Positions 35,672 through 44,307 of a DNA stretch of 55,952 bases are shown here, piece by piece. Under the pieces are notes generated by a model. It was not told the origin of the DNA. It did not search any database and saw nothing but the letters and a program-made list of their open reading frames with translations. The translations under genes and the position numbers were made by a program. The stretch comes from Clostridia bacterium (GTDB taxonomy: Bacteria > Bacillota > Clostridia > UMGS1810). The stretch covers positions 1 through 55,952 of the forward strand of contig JAFQHQ010000001.1 in the NCBI GenBank assembly GCA_017397885.1, read 5' to 3'. Position 1 is the stretch's first letter. Each line of letters opens with the position of its first letter.

Positions 35672-35679
35672 GTTTTTTC

Positions 35680-35715
35680 AAATCCCCATGTGAACAAAAT
35701 CCGTGGGGATTTTTT
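35680..35715 (+). terminator. Terminator of the hydrogenase operon
   Basis: AAATCCCCATG (35680-35690) pairs with CGTGGGGATTT with one mismatch (35702-35712), followed by a T-run. Confidence 0.8.
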
Positions 35716-35766
35716 ATGAGGTGGGATAATTGAATTTGAGTTTATCGACCTGTTTAATACAAGGAC

Positions 35767-35915
35767 GAAAGGCTCCCCTGCCTAAGGGGAGCTGGCAGTG
35801 AGCGTAGCGAAACTGACTGAGGGGTATTGCTGAAAGCGTTGATACTTCAGCGTTTCGTACCCCTCCGTCTTTGCCTAACGGCAAATCCACCTCCCCTTAG
35901 GCAGGGGCGGCTTTC
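35767..35915. repeat. Multi-stem palindromic repeat element
   Basis: Terminal arms at 35767-35791 and 35891-35915 pair in 23 of 25 positions, with CCCCTGCCTAAGGGGAG shared exactly. Inside are GACTGAGGGGTA (35815-35826) against TACCCCTCCGTC (near 35859-35870), GCTGAA/TTCAGC, and TGCC/GGCA, so the whole folds as a long branched hairpin. It has no frame. Elements of this form are dispersed in some Clostridia and may be miniature transposable or RNA elements. A partial copy follows at 35979. Confidence 0.65.
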
Positions 35916-35978
35916 GCTTCAACCTCATTTGCACTTAGCCCTACAAACCCCAATTTATCTCTTGAGTTGACGATATCG

Positions 35979-35995
35979 CCTTAGGCAGTGGAGCC
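35979..35995. repeat. Partial copy of the palindromic repeat arm
   Basis: CCTTAGGCAGTGGAGCC matches the right arm of the element at 35767-35915 (CCTTAGGCAGGGGCGGC) at most positions, and the reverse complement of the left arm more closely. It looks like the remnant of a second copy. The rest of 35716-36075 holds no recognisable gene. Confidence 0.45.
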
Positions 35996-36075
35996 TCACT
36001 CCCTTGCTTCAAACACCACATCAAACTCCAATTAAAATTTAAAATCCAACTTTCCATTTTGTAATATTCAAACTG

Positions 36076-36104
36076 TTGATTTTTTCAGATAATTGTGTTA
36101 GAAT
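36076..36104 (+). promoter_or_regulatory. Promoter of the ThrE-like exporter operon
   Basis: TTGATT (36076-36081) and TAGAAT (36099-36104) with a 17-base spacer, about 80 bases before the ATG at 36188. Confidence 0.6.
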
Positions 36105-36187
36105 GTATCATGGTAGTTTTTGTAAACAATATAACTTTAACAACTTTCTTTTGAATTGCTCGTTAAAGCTGTTGCAAGGAGAATAAT

Positions 36188-36952
36188 ATGATTAATACTG
36201 CAACCGATTATAAAAAAATATTAAATACTATTCTCGATTTTGGTGAATTGATGGTTTCTGTCGGAGCAGAAATCAACCGTGTTGAAGATACGCTAACCAG
36301 ACTCGGATTGTCATACGGTGCAAAAAGAATGAACGTATTTGCTGTAACTAATAATATAATTGTAACACTAATTGTTGAAAACGGCACAATATACACTCAG
36401 TCGAGAAGATTTCAGTCAAATGCAGGCACCGATTTTACAAAGCTTGAAAAGTTAAACAGCCTGAGCCGAAAAAAATGTGGCGGTATTATTTCTCATGATG
36501 AATTTGAGCTTGAGATTTCTCAAATAAAATCGGAAAAATCAAATAAACTTAAAATATGTCTCGGTAGCATGCTGGCGGGTGGGGCATTCACACTCTTTTT
36601 CGGTGGTAACGTTTGTGATGCCGCAGCGGCTGTTGTTTTTGCGGTTGCAATCTATTTTTTGCAAGCCTATTTTCGAGCTTTTTGCCCGAATAATATAATT
36701 TTTAATCTGATATCGTCTTTCATTGTGGGAATAGGCATCTGTGCTGTATCACAGCTTGCGTCCCTGAACGCAGACAAGGTGATAATAGGTGATATCATGC
36801 TTCTTATTCCCGGAATTGCCTTCACCAATTCTATGAGAGATTTATTAAGCGGTGACACGGTAACGGGTATAATGCGATTGGTAGAAACAGTTATCTGGGC
36901 GGCAGCCCTTGCCATAGGATTTGTTTTGGCGATTCTTGCAATGGGGGTGTAA
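36188..36952 (+). CDS. Threonine/serine exporter family subunit (ThrE N-terminal half)
   Basis: A 254-residue membrane protein of the DUF1212/ThrE family. The soluble N-terminal part (about 1-110) has the family pattern GELMVSVGAEINRVEDTLTRLG; about five membrane segments follow (about 120-250; MLAGGAFTLFFGG, IGDIMLLIPGIAFTNSMRDLLSGD). Family members export amino acids such as threonine and serine. It lies two bases before the DUF3815-like subunit, and the pair corresponds to the two halves of the single-chain ThrE of actinobacteria. Ribosome site AAGGAG. Cargo is not proven. Confidence 0.9.
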   Translation: MINTATDYKKILNTILDFGELMVSVGAEINRVEDTLTRLGLSYGAKRMNVFAVTNNIIVTLIVENGTIYTQSRRFQSNAGTDFTKLEKLNSLSRKKCGGIISHDEFELEISQIKSEKSNKLKICLGSMLAGGAFTLFFGGNVCDAAAAVVFAVAIYFLQAYFRAFCPNNIIFNLISSFIVGIGICAVSQLASLNADKVIIGDIMLLIPGIAFTNSMRDLLSGDTVTGIMRLVETVIWAAALAIGFVLAILAMGV

Positions 36953-36954
36953 TC

Positions 36955-37416
36955 ATGAGTCAGGATGTTATTCAGGTTATTTCTGCTTTTGCCGGTGCCG
37001 CGGGTTTTGCACTGGTATTCAATATTCGAATTAAACATTTGCTTTTGGCATCTGTAGGAGGTTTACTCAGCTGGGTAATTTATCTGTTGGTACAGACCTC
37101 GGTTGAGAATTATTTTATTTCATGTTTTGTTTCATCGGCTTTTTGTGCAATATATGCCGAGGTTATGGCACGAATCTATAAAACTCCTGCAACCGTATTT
37201 TTTATACCTGCCGTTGTTGCTCTTATTCCCGGAGGTTCTCTTTATTATACAATGAGCTATCTTATTCAGGGTAATTCCGAACTTTTTGGTCAATACGGAA
37301 GAACAACCGGTCTCTATGCCATGGGAATAGCTTGCGGAATCAGCCTTGCGTGGGCACTGTGGTATATGATTCAAAAAATGATTACGGATATTGCAAAAAA
37401 AATAAAAGAAAAGTGA
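36955..37416 (+). CDS. Threonine/serine exporter family subunit (ThrE C-terminal half)
   Basis: A 153-residue membrane protein of about four segments (DUF3815/ThrE-type), including GAAGFALVFNIRIKHLL, FIPAVVALIPGGSLYYTM and a last segment before the basic tail. Start: ATG after GGGGGTG at the end of the preceding gene, so the two subunits are translated together. It completes the exporter with the 36188 product. The proline-rich GG motif after the third segment is typical of the family. Confidence 0.9.
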   Translation: MSQDVIQVISAFAGAAGFALVFNIRIKHLLLASVGGLLSWVIYLLVQTSVENYFISCFVSSAFCAIYAEVMARIYKTPATVFFIPAVVALIPGGSLYYTMSYLIQGNSELFGQYGRTTGLYAMGIACGISLAWALWYMIQKMITDIAKKIKEK

Positions 37417-37430
37417 ATTGAAAACGTGTT

Positions 37431-37877
37431 ATGAAAAAGTATATATATTTAACATTAACTATTGCTTGGATGGCTGTAATCTATATGTTTTCAGCACAAA
37501 CCTCGGAAGTTTCAGGTGCAGAGAGTGTTTTTCTAACCGAGAAGATTCTGAGATTATTTATTGATAATCCTTCCGAGATGCTTCTCGATGTGACTGAAAC
37601 AGTATTCAGAAAATTGTGCCATTTTGGTGAATATGGTGTTTTGGCAGCTTTTTGGTATATAACGCTCAAATCATTTGGGTTAAGCTCAAAAAAACTATGG
37701 TTAACTGTTTGCATATGCGCATTCTACAGCATTACAGACGAAGTTCATCAGTTTTTTGTTCCGGGAAGAGCGTGCCGAGTTTATGATATTGTTATTGATA
37801 CTTTGGGGTCGACAGTAGGATATTTCTTGTGTCGGTTTGTCGATAAAATAAGAATGAAAAAATTTACAAACCGCTAA
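37431..37877 (+). CDS. VanZ-family membrane protein
   Basis: A 148-residue, four-segment membrane protein with the VanZ pattern: an N-terminal WMAVIYMFSAQ segment, KLCHFGEYGVLAAFWYI near 65-80, and SITDEVHQFFVPGRACRVYDIVIDTLGS near 100-130. The VanZ-like domain confers teicoplanin tolerance in enterococci, but most family members occur outside resistance loci and their role is unknown. It starts at an ATG 15 bases after the exporter stop, with a weak ribosome site. It may be the third gene of that operon. Confidence 0.9.
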   Translation: MKKYIYLTLTIAWMAVIYMFSAQTSEVSGAESVFLTEKILRLFIDNPSEMLLDVTETVFRKLCHFGEYGVLAAFWYITLKSFGLSSKKLWLTVCICAFYSITDEVHQFFVPGRACRVYDIVIDTLGSTVGYFLCRFVDKIRMKKFTNR

Positions 37878-37928
37878 ACAAAGTATATTTTTTACTTTAT
37901 CACCAATACTTAATTATGGTGATAAAAT

Positions 37929-39176
37929 TTGTCCAGATTAATAATAAATTCAAGTAAACCAATTGATGGTGAAGTTTCGGTTTCAGGGTCCAAAAACTCT
38001 GCGTTGCCAATCCTTTCGGCATGCCTTTTGACGGAGGGGAATGTTATTCTTTCCAACATACCCGATTTGAGCGATATTGATGTAATGATACAAATACTTT
38101 CAAATCTCGGATGCAAAATTACATTTGAAAATTCAACGCTTACTGCAAATGCAAAAAATATAACAAATATCTGTCTTCCGTATGATTTGACGGGACGAAT
38201 AAGAGCATCGTTTCTTGTTGTCGGACCGTTGCTTGCTCGTTTTGGGCATGCTTCTGTATCACTCCCGGGCGGATGTACAATAGGTACAAGACCTGTTGAT
38301 CTTCATCTCAAGGGATTTAAGTCTCTTGGTGCTAAATATACTATCAGTGACGGGAAAATTGATATTGAATGCAAATCGCTGAAAGGCGCAAGAATATATC
38401 TCGACTTTCCGTCGGTTGGCGCAACTCAAAACATTATGATGGCGGCTTCTCTTGCCGAAGGAGAAACTATAATTGAAAACTGCGCGTCCGAACCCGAAAT
38501 ATCGGATCTTGCTGATTTCATTAACAAATGCGGAGGCAGAATAACCGGTGCGGGGAGTGACAAAATCATCATAAACGGTGTCAAATCCCTTGGTGGATGT
38601 TCACACACAGTCATCCCGGACAGGATAGAGGCAGGCACGTTCATGATTGCGGCGGTTGCATCGGGCGGGAAAATCCGTGTTAAGAATATAAATCCGTCTC
38701 ATCTTACTTCCGTTTCTTCCAAACTAACGGAAATAGGTGCGCAAATCACAGAATTTGGTGACGAACTATCAATTTTTTCACCAAAAATCAAAAAAAGTAC
38801 AGATATAAAAACAATGCCTTATCCCGGTTTTCCTACAGATATGCAATCTCAGTTTGCATCGCTTCTTTGCTTGGTGGGCGGCACATCGGTAATTACCGAA
38901 ACAATTTTTGAAAACAGATTTATGTATGTACCCGAGCTTGTAAGAATGAATGCAAAAATTAAAGTTGACGGCAGATGTGCTGTGATTGACGGAAGCGGCG
39001 AGCTTGTCGGGGCAGAGGTAAATGCTACAGACCTTCGTTCCGCCGCGGCTCTTGCCATTGCGGGAATATGTGCTAAAGGTAAAACAGTAATAAACAATTC
39101 GGAATTTTTAAACCGTGGCTATTCGGATTTTTGCAAAAAAATGAGTATGCTCGGTGTTGATATATATCAGGAATAA
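37929..39176 (+). CDS. murA: UDP-N-acetylglucosamine 1-carboxyvinyltransferase MurA
   Basis: A 415-residue cytoplasmic enzyme that transfers enolpyruvate from PEP to UDP-GlcNAc, the first committed step of peptidoglycan synthesis. The start LIINSSKPIDGEVSVSGSKNSALPIL matches MurA in split form, GSKNSALPIL carrying the PEP/Lys motif; the catalytic Cys, the fosfomycin target, is Cys116 in GGCTIGTRP; PSVGATQN and ATDLRSAAALAIAG are also conserved. An in-frame TAA at 37923 forces a TTG start at 37929, supported by GGTGA six bases upstream. Low-GC Gram-positives often have two MurA paralogues; which one this is cannot be told. Confidence 0.94.
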   Translation: MSRLIINSSKPIDGEVSVSGSKNSALPILSACLLTEGNVILSNIPDLSDIDVMIQILSNLGCKITFENSTLTANAKNITNICLPYDLTGRIRASFLVVGPLLARFGHASVSLPGGCTIGTRPVDLHLKGFKSLGAKYTISDGKIDIECKSLKGARIYLDFPSVGATQNIMMAASLAEGETIIENCASEPEISDLADFINKCGGRITGAGSDKIIINGVKSLGGCSHTVIPDRIEAGTFMIAAVASGGKIRVKNINPSHLTSVSSKLTEIGAQITEFGDELSIFSPKIKKSTDIKTMPYPGFPTDMQSQFASLLCLVGGTSVITETIFENRFMYVPELVRMNAKIKVDGRCAVIDGSGELVGAEVNATDLRSAAALAIAGICAKGKTVINNSEFLNRGYSDFCKKMSMLGVDIYQE

Positions 39177-39213
39177 CAATTTTTTACACAAGCCAAAGTC
39201 AGGAGTGGTATCT

Positions 39214-39867
39214 TTGACAGATAATATTAATTACAATCATATAGTGGATTATCTTAATATAACGTTACCCGATACATCGGGGCTTCTTCGCGAAATGGAG
39301 CTTTATGCACAAGAAAACACTGTTCCTATTATACAAAAAGAGGTCAGATGTTTTCTCGGTACGCTTCTGCGTCTCATAAAACCTGCTTCAATTGCAGAGC
39401 TTGGTACTGCAATCGGTTATTCTTCACTGTTTTTCTCTCATTATCTTCCTGATGACGGTAAAATTGTCACTTTTGAGCGTGAAGAAGATTATTATCAAAT
39501 TGCTCTCGAAAATATAAAAAAAGCAGGAAAAGAAAACATGATTAAAATCATGTTTGGTGATGCATTTGATAATGTAAAAAAACTTGACGGAAAATTCGAT
39601 GTTATTTTCATGGATGCAAACAAATCCATGTACCGTTATTACTTTGACACACTTTTTCCGCTTCTTAATGTCGGGGGAGTGATAATATGTGATAACATTC
39701 TGTATAAGGGCATGGTTTCAAATGATGAACTTTGTCCTCGTAAACAAAATACAATAATTACAAATTTGAGAGAGTTTCTTGATTTTATCTCACATCATCC
39801 AAAGCTCGAAACTTCAATAATTCCAATCGGTGACGGAGTGTCGGTTTCTGTTAAGCTGTCCGATTGA
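39214..39867 (+). CDS. trmR: tRNA 5-hydroxyuridine O-methyltransferase (TrmR-like)
   Basis: A 217-residue SAM-dependent O-methyltransferase of the class I COMT-like family. SAM-binding motif IAELGTAIGYSSLFFSHYLP (near 60-80), metal/acidic motif VIFMDANKSMYRYYF (near 133-148) and GGVIICDNILYKGMV (near 160-174) follow the family order. Start: TTG at 39214 with AGGAG nine bases before. It is followed 13 bases later by a U32-family gene; in Bacillus subtilis the trmR-trhP1-trhP2 locus makes 5-methoxyuridine in tRNA wobble position 34, so the same role is inferred. Caffeoyl-CoA-type specificity is unlikely in this context. Confidence 0.85.
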   Translation: MTDNINYNHIVDYLNITLPDTSGLLREMELYAQENTVPIIQKEVRCFLGTLLRLIKPASIAELGTAIGYSSLFFSHYLPDDGKIVTFEREEDYYQIALENIKKAGKENMIKIMFGDAFDNVKKLDGKFDVIFMDANKSMYRYYFDTLFPLLNVGGVIICDNILYKGMVSNDELCPRKQNTIITNLREFLDFISHHPKLETSIIPIGDGVSVSVKLSD

Positions 39868-39880
39868 AAGGAGAATACCA

Positions 39881-41113
39881 ATGAATAATAAGCCCGAACT
39901 GCTTGCTCCGGCAGGCAGTCTTACAAAATTAAAATATGCAATTGAATACGGCGCCGATGCCGTATACATAGGCGGTGAAGCATTTTCCCTTCGCGTTGCT
40001 GCAAAGAATTTCAGCATCGAAGAAATTCGTGAGGGTATTGAATTCGCTCATGCAAGAGGGAAAAAGGTTTATATCACCGCAAACATTATTCCTCACAATG
40101 AAGATTTGGTTGAATTTCCGGATTTTGTGCGTGAAGTTGACTCCCTTGGTGCTGATGCAATAATAGTCTCGGATTTGGGAGCTTTTTCCATTGTAAGAGA
40201 GGTTGCGCCAAATCTTGACATCCACATCAGCACTCAAGCAAACAACACAAATTATATGAGTGCAAAAACCTGGTATAAAATGGGTGCTAAAAGAGTTGTT
40301 ATTGCCCGTGATTTGTCTCTTAAAGAGGTTGGAGAGATAAGAGAGCACATAGCTCCCCATGAAGAGCTTGAATGCTTTGTTCACGGGGCAATGTGTGTTT
40401 CTTACAGCGGTCGATGTCTCATCAGCAATTTTCTCACTCACCGTGATGCCAACAAAGGAGCTTGTTCCCATCCTTGTCGTTGGAAATATTATCTCATGGA
40501 AGAAAAACGTCCCGGTGAATATATGCCCGTGTTTGAGAATGAAAGAGGAACATTTCTGTACAATTCAAAAGACTTGTGCATGATAGAACATATTCCTGAG
40601 CTTATTAAAAACGGTGTTAACAGTTTCAAAATTGAGGGCAGAGTAAAAAATGAGCTCTATGTTGCAACCGTTGTCGGGGCATACAGACGTGCCATTGATG
40701 CATATTACGAAGACCCGGATAATTTTAAAGTTGATCCCGAGATTCTTGAAGAGCTTGAAAAAGTCAGCCACCGTGAATATACCACCGGATTTTATTTCGG
40801 TAAACCCGACGAAAACAATCAGCTCTACACCAGCAATACCTATATTCAGGATTATACAATTGCAGGTGTAATAACCGATTACAATCCAATCACAAAAATT
40901 GCAACGGTTGAGCAAAAAAACCGCTTCTTCAAAGGTGAAAAACTTGAAGTCATTTCGCCTTATCGTCCGTCATTTGCTTTTACATCGGATTATATGAAAA
41001 ACGAAAATGACGAAGATATTGAATCTGCGCCTCATCCTCAAATGATTGTTAAGCTTAAAATTGAAAATGAAGTTGTTCCCTACAGCATTATCAGAAAGGA
41101 AAATATTTCCTGA
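39881..41113 (+). CDS. trhP: U32-family tRNA hydroxylation protein (TrhP-like)
   Basis: A 410-residue protein of the peptidase U32 family. ELLAPAGSLTKLKYAIEYGAD begins the barrel, and the signature ECFVHGAMCVSYSGRCLISN near 165-185 and CSHPCRW supply conserved Cys residues that bind an iron-sulfur cluster in the tRNA-hydroxylating members. ATG at 39881 follows AAAGGAG. With the upstream TrmR-like methyltransferase this is the hydroxylation step for mo5U34 formation. B. subtilis has two U32 genes here; this locus has one, of the longer kind. Originally annotated as a protease, a role now doubted for the family. Confidence 0.88.
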   Translation: MNNKPELLAPAGSLTKLKYAIEYGADAVYIGGEAFSLRVAAKNFSIEEIREGIEFAHARGKKVYITANIIPHNEDLVEFPDFVREVDSLGADAIIVSDLGAFSIVREVAPNLDIHISTQANNTNYMSAKTWYKMGAKRVVIARDLSLKEVGEIREHIAPHEELECFVHGAMCVSYSGRCLISNFLTHRDANKGACSHPCRWKYYLMEEKRPGEYMPVFENERGTFLYNSKDLCMIEHIPELIKNGVNSFKIEGRVKNELYVATVVGAYRRAIDAYYEDPDNFKVDPEILEELEKVSHREYTTGFYFGKPDENNQLYTSNTYIQDYTIAGVITDYNPITKIATVEQKNRFFKGEKLEVISPYRPSFAFTSDYMKNENDEDIESAPHPQMIVKLKIENEVVPYSIIRKENIS

Positions 41114-41472
41114 TATTTAAGGAATATTTAAAAGAGATCTGCACATAATATAACCGTAATCAAAAGATTATAAGTGCAGATGAACACAATAACTGTTTAA
41201 ATTAATCGAGGATGTATATTTTGAGATAAATATATTATTAATTTAAATACCGGTGTTATTGACATTGTCTTTAAAACTTATAGTAACATTGATTACATTT
41301 TCAAAGCATATATTTATAATATGCCGAAACCAAAAAAGCGATGTAATCTCAGGATGACATTGCTTTTTTGTGTGTAATAATAATTCAGGGTTAATATTTC
41401 GTTTACAATTTGTTAATTAAGAGTTTTTTATTTTGATTTATTATAAATATAAATATACTATAGGAGATACAT
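41114..41472. other. 359-base intergenic region with hairpins
   Basis: An ATCTGCAC/GTGCAGAT hairpin lies near 41138-41180 without a T-run, and a terminator lies at 41332-41369. Between them is AT-rich DNA with no recognisable gene or tRNA. Confidence 0.5.
41332..41369 (+). terminator. Terminator before the mscS-like gene
   Basis: AAAAAAGCGATGT (41332-41344) pairs with ACATTGCTTTTTT (41357-41369) with one G-T pair, ending in a T-run. It likely ends the MurA-TrmR-TrhP transcript. Confidence 0.8.
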
Positions 41473-42267
41473 ATGTTTAGTTGGGACAAAATCAAAATTT
41501 ATGCTAATCCTCTCATAAAGATGTTTTTAATCATTGTGATAGGACACATTATAGCCAGAATATTAATAAGAATATTCAGAAAAGCTTTTGAGCGTTCAAA
41601 GATAGAACAGTCGCTTGCAAAATTTTTGCTTAAAACAATTAACATTGTTTTCCATGTTCTCATATTTATGTCTGCACTTTCAAGCATAGGGGTTTCAACA
41701 AGCGGTGTTCTTGCAGCACTTTCGGCAGCGGCTGTCGGTGTTGCAGTGGCACTCAAAGATTCTCTCAGCAATGTTGCCGGAGGTATTTTGCTTCTTGTTT
41801 CACCAAGATTTGTTACCGGTGATTACATTGAGGTTCAAGGCGATTCGGGAACAGTTATCAGTGTGGATTTGCTTCACACTACAATACGCACTCCCGATAA
41901 CAAGCAAATCAGCATTCCAAACGGTTTGCTTTTGAACAATCACATAACAAACTACACCAGTGAACCTCTTCGTCGTCTTGATATAACCGTTCCTGTTTCT
42001 TATGAAGCAGACATAGACAAGGCTAAAACAATAATCGAAAAAGTTATTCTTGCAAATGAACTTGTACTTTCAGAACCCGAAAAACCCGTTGTAAGGGTGA
42101 TTGGCTACGGAGAAAGCAGTGTTAACATTGTAGCAAGAATTTGGTGTAACAAGGATGATTATTGGTCTATTCATTTTTATCTTATGGAAAACATAATGAC
42201 TTCACTGAAAAAAGACGGTATTGAAATTCCGTTTAACCAACTTGATGTACACATAAAAAACAATTAA
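41473..42267 (+). CDS. Small-conductance mechanosensitive channel (MscS family)
   Basis: A 264-residue membrane protein. Three N-terminal segments (about 10-95) end in the pore-lining TM3 (LAALSAAAVGVAVALKDSLSN), followed by the beta domain (GILLLVSPRFVTGDYIEVQGDSGTV, about 98-160) and a mixed alpha/beta C-terminus. Length and motif order are those of MscS/YkuT. The channel opens on membrane tension and releases solutes during hypo-osmotic shock. ATG after AGGAG. It lies 21 bases upstream of htpG and could be co-transcribed. Confidence 0.92.
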   Translation: MFSWDKIKIYANPLIKMFLIIVIGHIIARILIRIFRKAFERSKIEQSLAKFLLKTINIVFHVLIFMSALSSIGVSTSGVLAALSAAAVGVAVALKDSLSNVAGGILLLVSPRFVTGDYIEVQGDSGTVISVDLLHTTIRTPDNKQISIPNGLLLNNHITNYTSEPLRRLDITVPVSYEADIDKAKTIIEKVILANELVLSEPEKPVVRVIGYGESSVNIVARIWCNKDDYWSIHFYLMENIMTSLKKDGIEIPFNQLDVHIKNN

Positions 42268-42288
42268 CATAATTAAGGAGCAGAAAAA

Positions 42289-44181
42289 ATGGCAAAAAAA
42301 CAATTTAAAACAGAATCAAAAAAATTACTTGACATGATGATCAATTCCATCTACACTCACAAAGAAATTTTTCTTCGTGAGCTCATTTCAAATGCAAGCG
42401 ATGCAATTGACAAACTCTATTTTAAATCACTGACCGATGACAGCATTTCTGTAGCACACAGTGATCTTGAAATCAGAATCACAGCCGACAAAGATGCGAA
42501 AGTTCTGAAAATTTCCGATAATGGTATCGGTATGACAAAAGAAGAGCTCGAAAATAACCTCGGAACAATTGCCAAAAGCGGTTCATATGATTTTAAACAT
42601 AATCCGGAAAATGAAAATAAAGATGATATTGACATCATAGGACAGTTTGGTGTTGGTTTTTATTCGGCATTCATGGTAAGCGACAAAATTACGGTTGAAA
42701 CCCGTGTGTGCGGAAGCGATGAAGCATGGTGCTGGCAGTCTTCGGGTGCAGACGGTTACACTGTTTCAGAATGCGAAAAAGAATCCTGCGGAACAACAAT
42801 CACTCTTGAAATAAAACCGGATACCGAAGATGAAAACTACTCCATTTATCTTGAAGAATTCAAAATACGTGAGCTCATCAAAAAATACAGCGACTATATC
42901 CGCTATCCCATAAAAATGCTTGTTTCGCACGAACAGCCAAAAGAAGGCAGTAAAAACGAAACTGAAACTGTTGTTTCTGATGAAACATTAAACAGCATGG
43001 TTCCTCTTTGGAAAAAGAACCGGTCTGATGTGACTGACGAAGAATATGCAAATTTCTACAGAGACAAATTCTATGACTATCAGCCGCCGCTTAAAACCAT
43101 TCGCCAAAAAGCAGAGGGTACAAGTGAATATACAGCTCTTTTGTTTATTCCGTCTCATGCTCCTTTTGACTATTACAGTCGTGATTTTGAAAAAGGTCTT
43201 CAGCTCTATTCCAGCGGTGTTATGATTATGGATAAATGCAAAGACCTTTTGCCCGATTATTTCAGCTTTGTAAAAGGTCTTGTGGATTCGTCCGATCTTT
43301 CTCTCAATATTTCACGAGAAATGCTTCAGCATGACCGTCAGTTAAAAACAATAGCCAAGGCTCTTGAAAAGAAAATATCTTCCGAGCTTGAAAAACTCCT
43401 TGAATCAGACCGTGAAAAATATGAACAATTCTATTCTGCATTCGGAATGCAACTTAAATGGGGCGTATACAATGATTACGGAATGCATAAGGATTTGTTG
43501 CAGAATTTAATAATGTTTAAATCGTCTTTTGAAGATAAAAACGTTACACTAAAAGAGTATGTCGGACGCATGAAAGATGATCAAAAGAATATCTATTATG
43601 CAACAGGTGACAGTGTAGACAAAATCAAATTACTTCCGCAGGTTGAATCTGTAACCGGACGTGGCTTTGAGGTGCTGTATCTTTGCGAGGATGTTGACGA
43701 ATTTGCACTTCAGATGCTTCGCAGCTTTGACGGAAAAGATTTTCTCAATGTTTGTACCAACGATCTTGATCTTTCATCAGATGAAGAAAAAGAAAGTCTC
43801 AATGATGAAAACAAAAAAGCAGAAGATATGTTTGCATTCATCAAAGAGAGCATCGGTGACGGTGTAACAAAGGTTCGATTTACAAATAAACTTCAAAACC
43901 ATCCGGTATGTCTCACAACCGAGGGCGCGGTTTCAATGGGTATGGAAAAAGTATTAAACAAAATGCCGGGTGCCGAAAACAACATGGTGAAAGCTGAAAT
44001 TGTTCTTGAAATTAATGTTAATCATGATCTTGCAAAGCGTTTGATTAATCTCTTTGAAGATGACAAAGACAAGCTTGCATCATACAGTAAGGTCCTTTAT
44101 GCTCAGGCTCGTTTAATAAGCGGTCTTTCAATTGAAAACCCTGCCGAAATAAGCGAACTTGTATGCAACATGATGCTTTAA
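42289..44181 (+). CDS. htpG: HtpG, bacterial Hsp90 chaperone
   Basis: A 630-residue cytosolic chaperone ATPase. The N-terminal GHKL domain has ELISNASDAIDKL near 26, ISDNGIGMTKEEL near 78 and GQFGVGFYSAFMVSD near 118; the middle domain carries SREMLQHDRQLKTI near 340; the C-terminal dimerization domain completes the usual length. AAGGAG precedes the ATG, and a strong terminator follows. It assists folding of client proteins under stress. No CIRCE or other heat-shock operator is evident upstream. Confidence 0.96.
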   Translation: MAKKQFKTESKKLLDMMINSIYTHKEIFLRELISNASDAIDKLYFKSLTDDSISVAHSDLEIRITADKDAKVLKISDNGIGMTKEELENNLGTIAKSGSYDFKHNPENENKDDIDIIGQFGVGFYSAFMVSDKITVETRVCGSDEAWCWQSSGADGYTVSECEKESCGTTITLEIKPDTEDENYSIYLEEFKIRELIKKYSDYIRYPIKMLVSHEQPKEGSKNETETVVSDETLNSMVPLWKKNRSDVTDEEYANFYRDKFYDYQPPLKTIRQKAEGTSEYTALLFIPSHAPFDYYSRDFEKGLQLYSSGVMIMDKCKDLLPDYFSFVKGLVDSSDLSLNISREMLQHDRQLKTIAKALEKKISSELEKLLESDREKYEQFYSAFGMQLKWGVYNDYGMHKDLLQNLIMFKSSFEDKNVTLKEYVGRMKDDQKNIYYATGDSVDKIKLLPQVESVTGRGFEVLYLCEDVDEFALQMLRSFDGKDFLNVCTNDLDLSSDEEKESLNDENKKAEDMFAFIKESIGDGVTKVRFTNKLQNHPVCLTTEGAVSMGMEKVLNKMPGAENNMVKAEIVLEINVNHDLAKRLINLFEDDKDKLASYSKVLYAQARLISGLSIENPAEISELVCNMML

Positions 44182-44195
44182 TAATATTATTAAAT

Positions 44196-44236
44196 GAAGA
44201 TATGCTTGCAAAAGAAGCATATCTTCTCTTTTTTTT
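44196..44236 (+). terminator. Terminator of htpG
   Basis: GAAGATATGCTT (44196-44207) pairs with AAGCATATCTTC (44215-44226), followed by TCTTTTTTTT. Confidence 0.9.
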
Positions 44237-44307
44237 GAAAATAGCATTGATTTTATTTTGTGTTTGATGTATAATAATAACAATAATAAATCGAAAGGAA
44301 GTATAGC

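Noticed and set aside
35767-35995. CRISPR array or tRNA cluster
   Set aside because: There is one inverted element and a partial copy, with no regular direct repeats or spacers and no cloverleaf.
37431-37877. Glycopeptide resistance by VanZ
   Set aside because: No vanA/vanB-type genes are near; VanZ-family proteins are common outside resistance clusters.
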